From: an uncultured bacterium
GTDB lineage: Bacteria > Myxococcota_A > Polyangia > Polyangiales > Houyiibacteriaceae
NCBI GenBank assembly: GCA_938024995.1
Contig: CALJDU010000019.1
Location: forward strand, 1-64,000
Length of the DNA: 64,000 nucleotides
Reading direction: 5' to 3'
Made by a program: the position numbers and the translations under genes. The notes under the pieces were generated by a model that saw nothing but the letters and a program-made list of their open reading frames with translations, was not told the DNA's origin and searched no databases. Below, piece after piece: positions 8,487 to 18,300 of the stretch (positions are counted from its first letter, which is position 1; each line of letters opens with the position of its first letter).

Positions 8487-8996
8487 TCAGACCGCTCGGG
8501 TCGCGCCGATGACATCCGCGATGATCGCGACCGCGCTCCCGATCGCGAACATCGGCTCGACCATGAAGGCTGCGATCGCCGATCCGAGACCCAGCGCGAG
8601 GAGAGCAAAACCCACCGGCATCCGACCCGCATAGAAGTGGCCGGCCCCAAAGAGCCCGCACATCCCCGGGAACACGATCGCGGCCGCAATAGCGACCGAC
8701 TTCTTCTTGCCGCTCGAAGATGTGGGCGTCTGTTCCCCGCGATCCTCCTCGAGCTCTTCCCGCTCATCGACCTCGCCGTCAGTGGGCGCGTCAAAGTAGG
8801 CCGCGACCAACTCGCGAGCACGCTCGGCGTCTTCATCGGCGACGTGAATCGGGACCGAGAGCGCGCTGGCTGCCATCCCTCCAAGCAGACCACTGTGCGC
8901 GTTTCCGGGAGCGGATGCCTCGATCCCGTTTTCGCGAAGGAGCGACAGGATCATTTCCGCCTCAACGGGTGAAGAGCAGGTGCGAATCGAGGTCAC
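8487..8996 (-). CDS. DUF2007-like protein with C-terminal membrane helices
   Basis: From the GTG at 8996 the protein opens [20 protein letters not shown]. This matches the small DUF2007 (putative prokaryotic signal-transducing) fold of about 65 residues that begins with a short strand and a helix. An acidic, Lys-flanked linker follows (about 75-105), then two or three hydrophobic helices (about 107-165). A start 42 bases upstream is possible but adds only 14 unconserved residues. Such proteins sense or scaffold at the inner membrane, but no ligand is known. It lies 70 bp upstream of the transaldolase gene on the same strand. Confidence 0.65.
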   Translation of the reverse strand: MTSIRTCSSPVEAEMILSLLRENGIEASAPGNAHSGLLGGMAASALSVPIHVADEDAERARELVAAYFDAPTDGEVDEREELEEDRGEQTPTSSSGKKKSVAIAAAIVFPGMCGLFGAGHFYAGRMPVGFALLALGLGSAIAAFMVEPMFAIGSAVAIIADVIGATRAV

Positions 8997-9139
8997 ACCC
9001 CGATCATACGCGGGGAACCGCCAGAAGCTTCCGCCCACAATGGGTACCTTTGTCGGTTTAGAGAGTGATTCTGGGATCTTCGATGGTCTGACAAGTTTGG
9101 GGTATCGAGCCCGTCCCGCATGGGCGGTATGTTCCCGAA

Positions 9140-9475
9140 ATGGGGATGACCGATGAGGAGGTCGACAAGGCTCTGCGCGCTGCGCGGCTGTTGATGTTCA
9201 AGCATCCAGTGGCGGTCCAAGCAGCGTTCTCGGCGTTCGTGGAAGAGGGCCGCCGGTTCTCTGCGACGAGTGAGGGAAAGGCGCTCCGCGAGACGCTCGC
9301 GACGTCCGATGGGATGCACCAGCTCCGGGCGGTCTTCGAGGTCGGGACCATGAACGCGTTGACCGCGAGTGACACCTCGTCTGCGCCGACCGCGATCGTC
9401 GAGGCCTGCGCGCGCGTGCTGAGCGAACGCCATCTGGCAGAGCGCTTGTCACGCGTCTTCGAGGGAGATGACTGA
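9140..9475 (+). CDS. Hypothetical small helical protein, operon gene 1 (111 aa)
   Basis: This is the first gene of a seven-gene plus-strand operon. It may start at the ATG at 9140 or at 9146 (MTDEEVDKAL). The protein is short, soluble and mostly helical, with no signal peptide, cysteine or obvious motif. Its end overlaps the next gene by 8 bases. I do not recognise it. Its place at the head of a tightly overlapping operon with a CrtC-like protein and a flavoprotein suggests a role in that pathway, perhaps as an assembly partner of gene 2. Confidence 0.6.
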   Translation: MGMTDEEVDKALRAARLLMFKHPVAVQAAFSAFVEEGRRFSATSEGKALRETLATSDGMHQLRAVFEVGTMNALTASDTSSAPTAIVEACARVLSERHLAERLSRVFEGDD

Positions 9476-9782
9476 CGTGGAGCGCGAGCCCTCACTCTCG
9501 GTGCTGACACAGCAGCGCGACGCCTACCGTCAGCGTGACCCGTTGCTCGACTTGTGGATGGGTCTCGAGTCGTACGGAATCGCTGTCGACGCGTTGGTGT
9601 CTGAAGCCGAAGCCGGCACCCCGCGGGCGACGGTGGTTGAGGGCGAACTGCTCGACGCGGTCATGGGCTTGATCGCCTTTCGTCGTTCGCTCACCGCGCT
9701 TCGCGAACAAGTCCAGAACGTCGCGCCACCCGAGAGCACGCAGCCGACCGCGGCTCCCCTTCATCGCGACTTGCTTCGATGA
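9468..9782 (+). CDS. Hypothetical small helical protein, operon gene 2 (104 aa)
   Basis: It starts at the ATG at 9468, eight bases inside gene 1, and ends overlapping gene 3 by 4 bases (ATGA). The product is a soluble helical protein, including DPLLDLWMGLESYGIAVDAL and a second helix near residue 70. It has no membrane segment and no recognisable motif. Size and context are similar to gene 1, so the two could form a small heteromeric pair. Family unknown. Confidence 0.6.
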   Translation: MTDVEREPSLSVLTQQRDAYRQRDPLLDLWMGLESYGIAVDALVSEAEAGTPRATVVEGELLDAVMGLIAFRRSLTALREQVQNVAPPESTQPTAAPLHRDLLR

Positions 9783-10906
9783 ACGCGATCCCCCCGAGCG
9801 CGTTTGTCGACGCGCTGCCCGTTGCGACGCGCGCGGTGATCAATGAAGCGGTCCGCTCTCTCGACTTCAACCGCGCGTCCCAAGAAGGACGCTCGCTTCA
9901 CGGGCCGCACCACAAAGAGTGGCTCCACTATTGTCTCCACACCGCCGAGCTCGACATTGTCGTGAACCTCAGCGGGACGATGGTGGGCGCGGGAGACGGT
10001 CACGGCGCGGACAAGGTCGAGCGCGCGTTCCGCGTCATCACGATGGTTCGCGACAAGCGAGACGCGACCTCCGGTTGGCGCGCCGACTTTGGGCGACTGA
10101 CCCAGACCGAGTGTGAGATGCCGGGCGGTGAGGTCGGCGCGCGCTTTGGGCAAAGCCACGCCTGGTTCCGCCGCGGCCTTTTCGATTTGCGCCTGGACGT
10201 GCCGGGCCTGGGTCTTCACGCCGAGCTCGCGCTCCTCCCGATGATCATCCCGACGCAGACGCTCAACACCGAGGTCCACGATGGCCCGCCGCATCACTGG
10301 GCGATGGTGCCGCGGCTCCTGGCGAACGGCTCACTGGCGTATGAGGGCGAGCGGTTCGAGGTCCGCGACGCGCCCGCTTATCACGACCACAACTGGGGCA
10401 CCTTCCGCTTCGGCGATGACTTCTCGTGGGAGTGGGGGTACGCGATCCCGAGCGACCCCGCGTGTCCATGGACCGTCGTGACGGTGCGGTTCTCGGACGC
10501 GGCGCACAACAACGCGCACACCCAGGTGCTCTTCGTGTGGAAAGGGCCTCGTCTCTTCGCGGTCTTCTCGCGACACGAGGTTCGCTTCGAGCATCACGGT
10601 CTCGCGAAGCCGCGGTCGATGGTCAAGGTCCCGAAGGTGATGGCGCTGCTCCGGCCTGGAAACGCGACCGATGTTCCGGCGCGCTACGTCGTCCACGGCG
10701 AGTCGAGCGCGGGCGCGGTGACCCTTGAGTTTGTTCCCGACGACATCGCGCAGATCATGGTGCCGAACGACGGCGTGGAAGAAGCGCACCGGCGCGGCAT
10801 GACCATCATCCACGAGACCGCCGGCGCGTTTAGGGTGCACGGCGAAGCGCACGGCGAAGAGATCGCGTTTTGCGGGGAGGGGATCTTTGAGTTCCTCAGC
10901 CGCTAG
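9779..10906 (+). CDS. CrtC/AttH-like lipocalin-fold protein (carotenoid 1,2-hydratase relative)
   Basis: The strongest sign is the motif YHDHNWG at residues 201-207, characteristic of the CrtC/AttH lipocalin-like superfamily, whose CrtC members add water to acyclic carotenoids. Strand-rich flanks (LHAELALLPMIIP, then WTVVTVRFSD, QVLFVWKGPRLFAVF) fit a double lipocalin barrel. No signal peptide is present. At 375 aa the length is close to CrtC. It overlaps gene 2 by 4 bases and gene 4 by 20. The desaturase-like flavoprotein downstream supports a hydrophobic isoprenoid or lipid substrate, but no carotenoid synthesis gene is in the window, so the substrate is open. Confidence 0.6.
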   Translation: MNAIPPSAFVDALPVATRAVINEAVRSLDFNRASQEGRSLHGPHHKEWLHYCLHTAELDIVVNLSGTMVGAGDGHGADKVERAFRVITMVRDKRDATSGWRADFGRLTQTECEMPGGEVGARFGQSHAWFRRGLFDLRLDVPGLGLHAELALLPMIIPTQTLNTEVHDGPPHHWAMVPRLLANGSLAYEGERFEVRDAPAYHDHNWGTFRFGDDFSWEWGYAIPSDPACPWTVVTVRFSDAAHNNAHTQVLFVWKGPRLFAVFSRHEVRFEHHGLAKPRSMVKVPKVMALLRPGNATDVPARYVVHGESSAGAVTLEFVPDDIAQIMVPNDGVEEAHRRGMTIIHETAGAFRVHGEAHGEEIAFCGEGIFEFLSR

Positions 10907-11378
10907 CTTTCCCCGCGTCGAAATCACGACGAGCACGAGCACGTTCCGCGAGCTGATCGAAGCGGCCCTGCCGGTGATCCGTGCCGCGGCGCCCCGCTTC
11001 TACGACGACATGATCACGTCGCTGGCGGACCGCGCGGTGGATCTTCAGGTCGACGACGAGTCGCTTCGCCTCGTGGTGCTCGAGGATCGCGTGACCGTTC
11101 GTGACGGCACCCGCGCGCCGTGGATCACGACGACCGGTGAGACGATCCTCTCGCTCTTGGACGCTGAGGCGAGCTTGGTCGAGGTGATGCGGGACAACCG
11201 CCTACGGATCCGCGGCACCGCGCCGCAGCTCGTGACGTTTCACGGGGCGCTCATGGCGTTCTTAGAAGGATGTGTGCGCGCGCCGGGGATGAGCGCGCGC
11301 GTTTCGAAGTACCGGGCCCATGTGGCGCGGACGAATCAAGCCGGGGTGGCCCGGTCAAAGAGGGAACAGACCAGATGA
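10887..11378 (+). CDS. Hypothetical protein, possibly SCP2-like lipid-binding domain (163 aa)
   Basis: The likely start is TTG at 10887, preceded by GGGGAGGGGATC, a strong ribosome binding site inside the end of the CrtC-like gene. The protein is soluble. A middle strand-rich region (LRLVVLEDRVTVRDG) leads to a helix and RLRIRGTAPQLVTFHGALMA, reminiscent of the end of SCP2 sterol-carrier-like domains. That resemblance is weak and not diagnostic. The C-terminal 25 residues are basic. The stop overlaps the next gene in ATGA. A lipid-binding role would suit the neighbours, but this is inference. Confidence 0.55.
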   Translation: MSSSAASFPRVEITTSTSTFRELIEAALPVIRAAAPRFYDDMITSLADRAVDLQVDDESLRLVVLEDRVTVRDGTRAPWITTTGETILSLLDAEASLVEVMRDNRLRIRGTAPQLVTFHGALMAFLEGCVRAPGMSARVSKYRAHVARTNQAGVARSKREQTR

Positions 11379-12337
11379 CACACGGACATGGACAAGGCCC
11401 CGGAGCGAGCGCCAGCGCGGCCGCGACGACAGGACCGACCGGACCCGCGGGCGCAAGCGAGCCAGACCCCCAAGATCATCCCGACCAAACCATTGCGGAT
11501 GAGATCAAGGAGCTGAGCGAGGAGTACCGCGCGATGCTAATCGGTTCGCTTCAGGACGTGACCGACAAGTACGCGCCCGACCCGGCGTGCTTCGAAGGAA
11601 CGGGGGACGCGATCTACGACCTCGTCGCGCATCAGATCAAAGCGGGGCTCGAGTACGCGAAGCTCAGCCACGAAGCGTTTGAGACGATCGTCAAGCAGGC
11701 CGAGCCGTGCGTGCCGAAGTGGAAGTGCGTCGCGCCGCTCCCGTGCTTGTGCTTGCGCTGTTGTGGACCGAGCGAAGACTGCGGTCACGGCTCGTCGGCC
11801 GGGCAGCCTGGACATCAGCGTCCCGGACACCACGCGCATCACGAGGTCGCGCTGACCTCGGGTTCACTTGCTCACGCGAGCTTCACGGCGAAGAACCTCA
11901 AGGCGAAGTCGTCGCCGCTCCACAAGCAGGCTGGCCCGATCTTCACATTGTGGCGTGAGAAAGACGGCGCGCTCCACCCGCTCGGTCACGCGGTCAAGAT
12001 TGACGACTTCGGCGCGCACTACCTCTCTGGAACCGGAGAGGTCACCGACCCGATCGAGCACCTCGCGAAGAAGGTGACCGGGACCGCCGGGCTCTCCGCG
12101 ATCCCTCCGATCGGACAAGGCGGACGTCAGGCGAACCCTCTTTGGGACCCCGTCATCGACGCGGTTCAGCAGGTCGGCGGCGTCCCGATGCCGGTGGGTG
12201 ACGAGGCGCAAATGCGTCTGCGTTTTGACGGAACGGTCGCGCCCTTCGATACGCCAGGGCGCTACGTGGTCCACGTTAAGGTGAAGGGCAAGCGCGTCGA
12301 GGTGCATCCCTCGTGCTTCGTCGTGGTCGTCTCGTGA
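11375..12337 (+). CDS. Hypothetical Cys/His-rich protein, operon gene 5 (320 aa)
   Basis: The start ATG (11375) lies in the ATGA overlap with gene 4. The first ~35 residues are Gly/Ala/Thr/Pro-rich and disordered. A helical part follows (about 35-110), then a dense cysteine cluster at about 108-131 containing CVAPLPCLCLRCCGPSEDC (six of the cluster's eight cysteines). A His-rich stretch GHQRPGHHAHH comes next. The second half looks beta-rich, with LRFDGTVAPFDTPGRYVVHV near the end. The Cys/His block could bind a metal such as zinc or an Fe-S centre. No known family is recognised. The stop overlaps the flavoprotein GTG start by 4 bases. Confidence 0.6.
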   Translation: MTHGHGQGPGASASAAATTGPTGPAGASEPDPQDHPDQTIADEIKELSEEYRAMLIGSLQDVTDKYAPDPACFEGTGDAIYDLVAHQIKAGLEYAKLSHEAFETIVKQAEPCVPKWKCVAPLPCLCLRCCGPSEDCGHGSSAGQPGHQRPGHHAHHEVALTSGSLAHASFTAKNLKAKSSPLHKQAGPIFTLWREKDGALHPLGHAVKIDDFGAHYLSGTGEVTDPIEHLAKKVTGTAGLSAIPPIGQGGRQANPLWDPVIDAVQQVGGVPMPVGDEAQMRLRFDGTVAPFDTPGRYVVHVKVKGKRVEVHPSCFVVVVS

Positions 12338-14847
12338 ACGCGCTCAGCGAAGATGACTTCATGCCGCGCGCGGTGGTGGTCGGAGCCGGGATCGCAGGCC
12401 TAACGGCAGCGACGGAGCTCGCCGAGCGCGGGTTTGAGGTCGAGGTGGTGGACGCCGACGCTTATGACGATCCCTCCACGCAAACCGTCCGCCCCTTCAT
12501 CGGCGGGATGGCGCGTTCCCAGTTCGCGAAGATCCGATTTGGTTCGGCGGCGGCGACGGCTTCGAGCTCGCTCTTGACGACGCCAGTTGCCTTTGACAAC
12601 ACGATGGATTCCACCGAGTTCGAGGAAGCGGCCACGGAGATCGGGCTCGGGCTGGCGCCGTCGAGCGAGAACGTGGTTCTCAACATCACGGCGAGCCCCT
12701 TGGTACGCCTGAAAGCGGCCAGCATCGCGACCGCGGAGCGCACGCTCCGTAGTGACACCATCGACAGGCTGCGCGCGCCGCTTCCTGGTGAGCCGGCCCC
12801 GCCTTCGGGGACGTCGTCCACGGAGAAGACTGTTCGCAACTTGATCAAAGTTCTCGAGCGGCTCGAGAAGACGCCGGGGTACGACGCGGACGTTAGCCTG
12901 GTGTTTCAGCCTTTCTTCGCGCGCGACATCGTGACGTGGGTCGGCCGGGTCAACGCGGTCAACTACTTCGTGGTCCGAACGAACGTCGGTCCCGAGCAGA
13001 TCATCTACGCCGAGCACGGGTTCCGGTTCTTCCCGTCGTTCTATCGTCATCTCTTCGCGACGATGGAGCGAATCCCGCTATTGGAGGAGCGCTGGGATCC
13101 GGCAACGTCTCAGCACTACGTGATCGAGAGTCCCCGCCGCGTGATCGATAATCTTGTTCCGACGCGTGATCTCCGCTTCGGCATGAAGGCGCCGCGCCGG
13201 ACGTTCTCGATGACGCGACGAAAGCCGGAGACCCGCGAGGAGGTCAAGCAGCAGCTGCGAAATCTCCTCATCGACGCGGGCTATGAGCCCAAGGACATCG
13301 CGCGTCTGGGCCGTCGTCTCTACCAGTTCGCGACGTCGTCGCGGCACCGGCGCACCAGCGAGCTGGAGCACATCACCTGGGCGGATTTCCTCAAGCTGGA
13401 TGAACTCGTCGGGAAGCTACGCGATCACATCGTCGACGCGCCCCAAGCGCTGGTCGCGATGAACGCAGAAGAGAGCGATGCGCGGACCATCGGCGCGATC
13501 ACGCTGCAGCTGCTCAAGGACCAGTTCGTCGACGATGATGACTACGTCGATGGCGTGCTCAACGGGCCTACAACGTTCTCGCTTCTGCATCCCTGGCGCG
13601 ATTATCTCGAGTTCATCGGCGTGACCTTCACCGCCGCGCGGATGACCGGCTTTCAGCGCGTCCCGAACGGCGCCACGGCCCAGAACGCGGTCGCGATCCG
13701 CCCCAAGATCATCAAGCTCGAATCGAAGCCAGGCGACGACCCGCCCGGGCTCCCCGATGACCCGGCGGACTATGAAGAGCTCGACCCCGCCGAGTACTAC
13801 GTGGTCACCATGCCGGTCGACAAACTCCAGGCGATGGAGCGCGACGCCGGCTCGGCGAACAAGCTCATGACGCTCGGCCAGACGATTCCAGACGACGACT
13901 GGTTTGACCTCAAGCGCGCGCTGCTCTTCAACGCCGGTAACGACTTCGACGCCTACCCCGATGGGAACGCAGGGAGCGGCGCGCTCCGCTACATGGTCGG
14001 CGTGCAGCTCTACTTCGACACCGACGTCGATCTCGCCGGTCACACGATGGCCGCCGATTCGCCCTGGGGCATCTCGCTCATCTCGCAGCAGCAGGTGTGG
14101 ACCGAGCGTCTCGCCGACCAGCAATACAAGGGCGTCGTCAGCACCATCATCACGCGCTTCACGAAGGAGGCACGGGTCCAAGATGGTTCCATGAAGAAGG
14201 CAAAGGACTGCACGCCCGAGGAGATCGCGTGGAGCGTATGGAACCAGATCCGGCAAACCCTCGACGATGGCGCCAAGCTCCCCGACTACCGCTACTTCTA
14301 CATCGACCACGCGCTGGACTTTGGGAAAGACGCTGCCGGAAACCCCACGATGAAGAACAAGACGCCGTACCTCGTCGCGCTTGTCGATGAGTGGGACAAG
14401 CGGCCTGGGGTCGACGCGCCCGGACCCGACGGAGAACGTCGCTACAAGTACCCGCTGCAGCTTGTCCCTGCGCTTCCCAATGGAGACCTCGCGAAGGCAG
14501 GAACGGTGCTGGCGGGTGTGTTGATGGGCACGCACACTCGCCTGACGTCGATGGAGGCAGCCAACGAGTCGGCGCGTCGCGCGGTCAACGCCGTGCTCCT
14601 ACGCGAGTCGGGCGAAGACGAGGCGAAGGGCGTTCCCGCCGACGGGCGTTACCAGCTCTGCCGAACGTGGGATCACGAGTCGCTGGAGTTCCCAGATCTG
14701 CGCGATGAACGATCTCTCGACGGACGGCTCTCCAAAGCGGGCCGACGCCACGTGCTGGAAGGCAAGCTCGCGGACATCGCGATGCACGTCATGCCGTGGG
14801 ACGCCTTGCGGCTCTTCTCGGCGACGAAACGTCAGGCGGTGGAGTGA
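12334..14847 (+). CDS. FAD-dependent oxidoreductase, phytoene desaturase/HpnE-like, enlarged (837 aa)
   Basis: From the GTG at 12334 (GTGA overlap with gene 5), the N-terminus carries a dinucleotide-binding Rossmann motif, VVVGAGIAGLTAATELAERG, with acidic Asp40 at the strand end that binds the FAD ribose. At about residues 227-245 is EHGFRFFPSFYRHLF, a hallmark of the amine oxidase/carotenoid desaturase flavoprotein superfamily. Another ATG at 12361 would still keep the FAD motif. Relatives are usually about 450-550 aa, so this protein has roughly 300 extra residues, partly acidic and Pro-rich near 470-490. Likely reaction: desaturation or dehydroxylation of a polyene or sterol-like substrate (inference from family). 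Confidence 0.8.
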   Translation: MNALSEDDFMPRAVVVGAGIAGLTAATELAERGFEVEVVDADAYDDPSTQTVRPFIGGMARSQFAKIRFGSAAATASSSLLTTPVAFDNTMDSTEFEEAATEIGLGLAPSSENVVLNITASPLVRLKAASIATAERTLRSDTIDRLRAPLPGEPAPPSGTSSTEKTVRNLIKVLERLEKTPGYDADVSLVFQPFFARDIVTWVGRVNAVNYFVVRTNVGPEQIIYAEHGFRFFPSFYRHLFATMERIPLLEERWDPATSQHYVIESPRRVIDNLVPTRDLRFGMKAPRRTFSMTRRKPETREEVKQQLRNLLIDAGYEPKDIARLGRRLYQFATSSRHRRTSELEHITWADFLKLDELVGKLRDHIVDAPQALVAMNAEESDARTIGAITLQLLKDQFVDDDDYVDGVLNGPTTFSLLHPWRDYLEFIGVTFTAARMTGFQRVPNGATAQNAVAIRPKIIKLESKPGDDPPGLPDDPADYEELDPAEYYVVTMPVDKLQAMERDAGSANKLMTLGQTIPDDDWFDLKRALLFNAGNDFDAYPDGNAGSGALRYMVGVQLYFDTDVDLAGHTMAADSPWGISLISQQQVWTERLADQQYKGVVSTIITRFTKEARVQDGSMKKAKDCTPEEIAWSVWNQIRQTLDDGAKLPDYRYFYIDHALDFGKDAAGNPTMKNKTPYLVALVDEWDKRPGVDAPGPDGERRYKYPLQLVPALPNGDLAKAGTVLAGVLMGTHTRLTSMEAANESARRAVNAVLLRESGEDEAKGVPADGRYQLCRTWDHESLEFPDLRDERSLDGRLSKAGRRHVLEGKLADIAMHVMPWDALRLFSATKRQAVE

Positions 14848-15347
14848 TGGAGAAGAAGCGACCGAGGGGATCGATCATTACGTACTTGGACGCGTTGGAC
14901 GCGGCCCGGGAAGCCGCCACGGCCGATGCGGTGCAACCCGCGGTGGCCCACGAAGAGTCGGTTGCTCCGCTCGCGGCGTCCGCGCTAAAGCCGCGTCCGC
15001 TCGCCGATCTCAAGCTCGCGCGATACGAGTTCATCGGCTGCACCCAGGGCATTCATGTTCAACCGGAGCTTGGGCCTGCCGGTCAAGGCGCTCGCGGCTT
15101 TGCGAAGAGTCGTCAAGCATGCGCGCGTCGCTTCGCCTTCACGACGGACAATCAACCCGTCCTGCGCCCGCTTCCTGCCGCGCTAAAGCGACGCGAAGCC
15201 GAGCGAGCGAAGCGTTCCGGCCGCACGCTCCAGTCGTACTTCCCAGAGCAGACGCCGGACCCACGCGGCGAGCTTCGTCACGCGCTTCAACATGGTTCAC
15301 GCAAGGAGCTCCGTCGTCTCTTGAAGGAACTACTCGAAGAGGAATAG
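14847..15347 (+). CDS. Hypothetical basic protein, operon gene 7 (166 aa)
   Basis: The ATG at 14847 shares its first base with the flavoprotein stop. The protein is Ala- and Arg-rich, soluble and predicted mostly helical. It carries a conserved-looking central piece (LKLARYEFIGCTQGIHVQPE) and a charged C-terminus (RKELRRLLKELLEEE). No family is recognised. It closes the operon, and the next start (15360) follows after 12 bases, so transcription may continue into the kinase gene. Confidence 0.55.
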   Translation: MEKKRPRGSIITYLDALDAAREAATADAVQPAVAHEESVAPLAASALKPRPLADLKLARYEFIGCTQGIHVQPELGPAGQGARGFAKSRQACARRFAFTTDNQPVLRPLPAALKRREAERAKRSGRTLQSYFPEQTPDPRGELRHALQHGSRKELRRLLKELLEEE

Positions 15348-15359
15348 TTTCCGCACTCG

Positions 15360-18300
15360 ATGACTCCGCCCCCGATTCCCGTGAGCGAACGCTATGAGCG
15401 CCGAGAGCTTCTCGGCCGTGGCGCGATGGGGGCGGTTCATCGGGCCTACGATCGCGTGCTCGGTCATGAGGTCGCGCTCAAAGAGCTCCACGAGCGAAGC
15501 CCGACCCAGCTCGAGTATCTCAAGCGGGAGTTCCGAAGCCTCGCGGACCTGAGCCACGAGAACTTGGTCGAGCTTTACGACCTCGTGATCACGCCGAACG
15601 AGGCGTTCGTCACAATGGAGCTGATCGACGGAGAGGACATCGCGAGCCACATCCGGCGCACCGCGACCCGCGACGGCAACGGGCAGCGCGTGGTCGACCT
15701 GTCGCTGCTTCGCGTTCTCCTGGATCAGCTCGTCACGACGCTCACCGCGATCCACACCGAAGGGATCGTCCACCGTGACCTGAAGCCAGACAATGTCTTC
15801 GTCGACTCAACCGGGAAGGTCCGCGTGCTCGACTACGGACTGACCGCGGACATCGCGGAGGGCGAGGGCGCGACGATGGCGGGCACGCTCCCGTACATGG
15901 CGCCGGAGAGCGCATGGGGAAAGAACTCCTTCGCGTCCGATTGGTACGCGCTCGGCGTGATGGTTTACGAGCTCGCGACCGGAGCGCTCCCGTTCACGCA
16001 GACGAACGTGATGGCGATGGTCTGCGCAAAGGACGACGAAGACTACGAGTCGCCGGACGCGCTCCCAAACGACTTGCGCGACGCGATCACGAGCTGGCTT
16101 CGTCCCGCGCCAGATGATCGCGGTGACGCTGCGTCGTGGGGACGCGCGAGCTCGTCAGGCGTCCAAAAGCGACGCAGCCGCGCGCCGGTCGCGTTCGTGG
16201 GCCGGGAAGAAGAACTCAAGCGCTTGAAGGCGGTGCTCGACGCGCCGTCGGAGCGCCCGGTCGTGGTCGTCTCCGGCAGCAGCGGGATCGGCAAGACCAC
16301 ATTGATCGACCACGCCTTGTCGCAGGTTGGTGCCCAGGCGATTCGCTCTCGTTGCCACCCTCGGGAAGCGATCGCGTTCAACGGCTTCGATCGCGTCGCC
16401 ACGGTGCTCTCCAAGGAGCTCTCCATCCGGGTCCCCCGAGAGCTGAAAGAAGCCGACGCGCTCGCGTCCGTGTTCCCCGCGTTCGTCGACCGCGTGGTGC
16501 CGCGGGACGCTCGTCACCTCGCGCCCGATCGCGTAGTCGCGGCAGCGGACGCGCTCTGCGAGTTGATCGCGCGACGTGACGAGACCGTGATCTTCATTGA
16601 CGACGCGCAGTGGCTCGATGGCGACAGTCGGCGCCTGATCACGGCGCTCTTGGCGCGCGACGTCCGGGCGACGTTTGTGTTCTCGGTACGCGAGCACGGA
16701 CGTGATGCGCTGCTCGAATCGCTCGAGGAACCCATCCATCTTCCCTTGGGTCCGTTGAGCACCGACGAGGCCGAAGAGCTCATGCGGACGCTCGGCCGGG
16801 ACACCAGCGACGCCACCTCGCACGCACACGGGTCGCCCTTCCTCTTGGTGCAGCTGGGCTCCGGTGAGTACGAGATCCCGCTCGGCTTGGTGGTCGAGAA
16901 GCGGCTCCGCGAGCTCGACAGCGACATCGCGCGCGAGGTCTTTGAGCTGCTCTGCGTCGCGGGCAAGCCGCTTGGGCTGGAGGTCGTGCGTGACGCGATC
17001 GCTGGCGGGCCGGCGGCGATCGGCAAGCTCAAGAACCAACGCTTACTACGGAGCCTCTCGCGTGGCGACGACCTGCTCGCGCCCTATCATGACCGCCTCG
17101 CGAAAGCGTACGTCGACACGCTCCCCGCGCCCGCAGTGCAAAGCCGCCACCTCAGTCTCGCCGAAGCGTATCTGTCTCGCGAGAACGTGCGCTCGGCCGA
17201 CGTCGTGGAGCATCTCTTCGCCGCCGAAGACCGGCGCGCCTACGACCATGCCTTGATCGCCGGCCGCGAGTTTGAGCAGAGCCACGCCTACGATCGCGCG
17301 CTCTCGCTCTATCGCGACGCCTTTGCGCTCGAGCGCGGATCGGAAGCTTGTCGCGCGCTTGCCGATTGCCAGAGCAAGCTCGGCAACAACCTCGAAGCCG
17401 CGTCGACCTATCGCGAAGCGGCCTCGCTGTCCGTCGGTGAAGCCAAGCGGAGGCTCACTCGACGAAGCGCCGAAGAGTCGATCCGCGCGGGGCATTACGC
17501 AGAAGGAATCGATGTGTTCCGCGACGCGCTCGCGAACGCCGGGGTGCGCTACACCGAGTCCCGCCCGTTGCTCTTGGCGGACGTCGCGCGTCGCCGCATG
17601 CAGGTCACCATGCGCGGCCTCGACTACGCGCTCGCGAGCAAGCCAGGCGGTCGCGACGACACCCTGGACGTGCTCCACGAAGCGGCGACCGCGCTCGGCC
17701 CCGTCCACCCCGAGGCGGGGCTGCTCTTCGCGAGCCAGCTCTTGTTGAGCGCGCTCAAGTCTGGCAACGCGCGCTACCTTGCGTACGCCTTCTCACTGGA
17801 GGCGAGCTTCGTCGCGCTCCTCGGAGGGGACAAGAACCGAGCCCGCGCGCGCTACTTGGTCGCGGAGACCCGGACGCTCACCCAAGAGCACGCGAGCGAC
17901 TTGGTCCCGTGGTGGCACCTCGCCGAGTGCGTCGTCTCTTGGCTCGAAGGCGACTGGGAACGGTCCGCCCGTCACGGCCGCGAGCTTGACGGTTTGAGCG
18001 ACCCTGAGACCTTCAATGAGTTCGAACTCACCAGCGCGTACTACTGGTATCTCCCCGCCGTCATTTTGAGCGGCGACATGGAGCGCGCGCACTCGCTCAT
18101 CCAGCAACGACACGCGATTGCCGAAGCGCGCAACGATCACTTCGCGGGGAACACCACGCGCCACGGCTACTGCACCCTCGCGTACCTCGCGCGAGGCGAC
18201 GTCGCGCTCGCCAAAGAACGCGCCGACGAAGCGCTCTCGCTCGGGAAGCCAAACGTTCCCGGCTACCTCAACTGGCACTTCCACCAGTTCCTCTCGCGCG

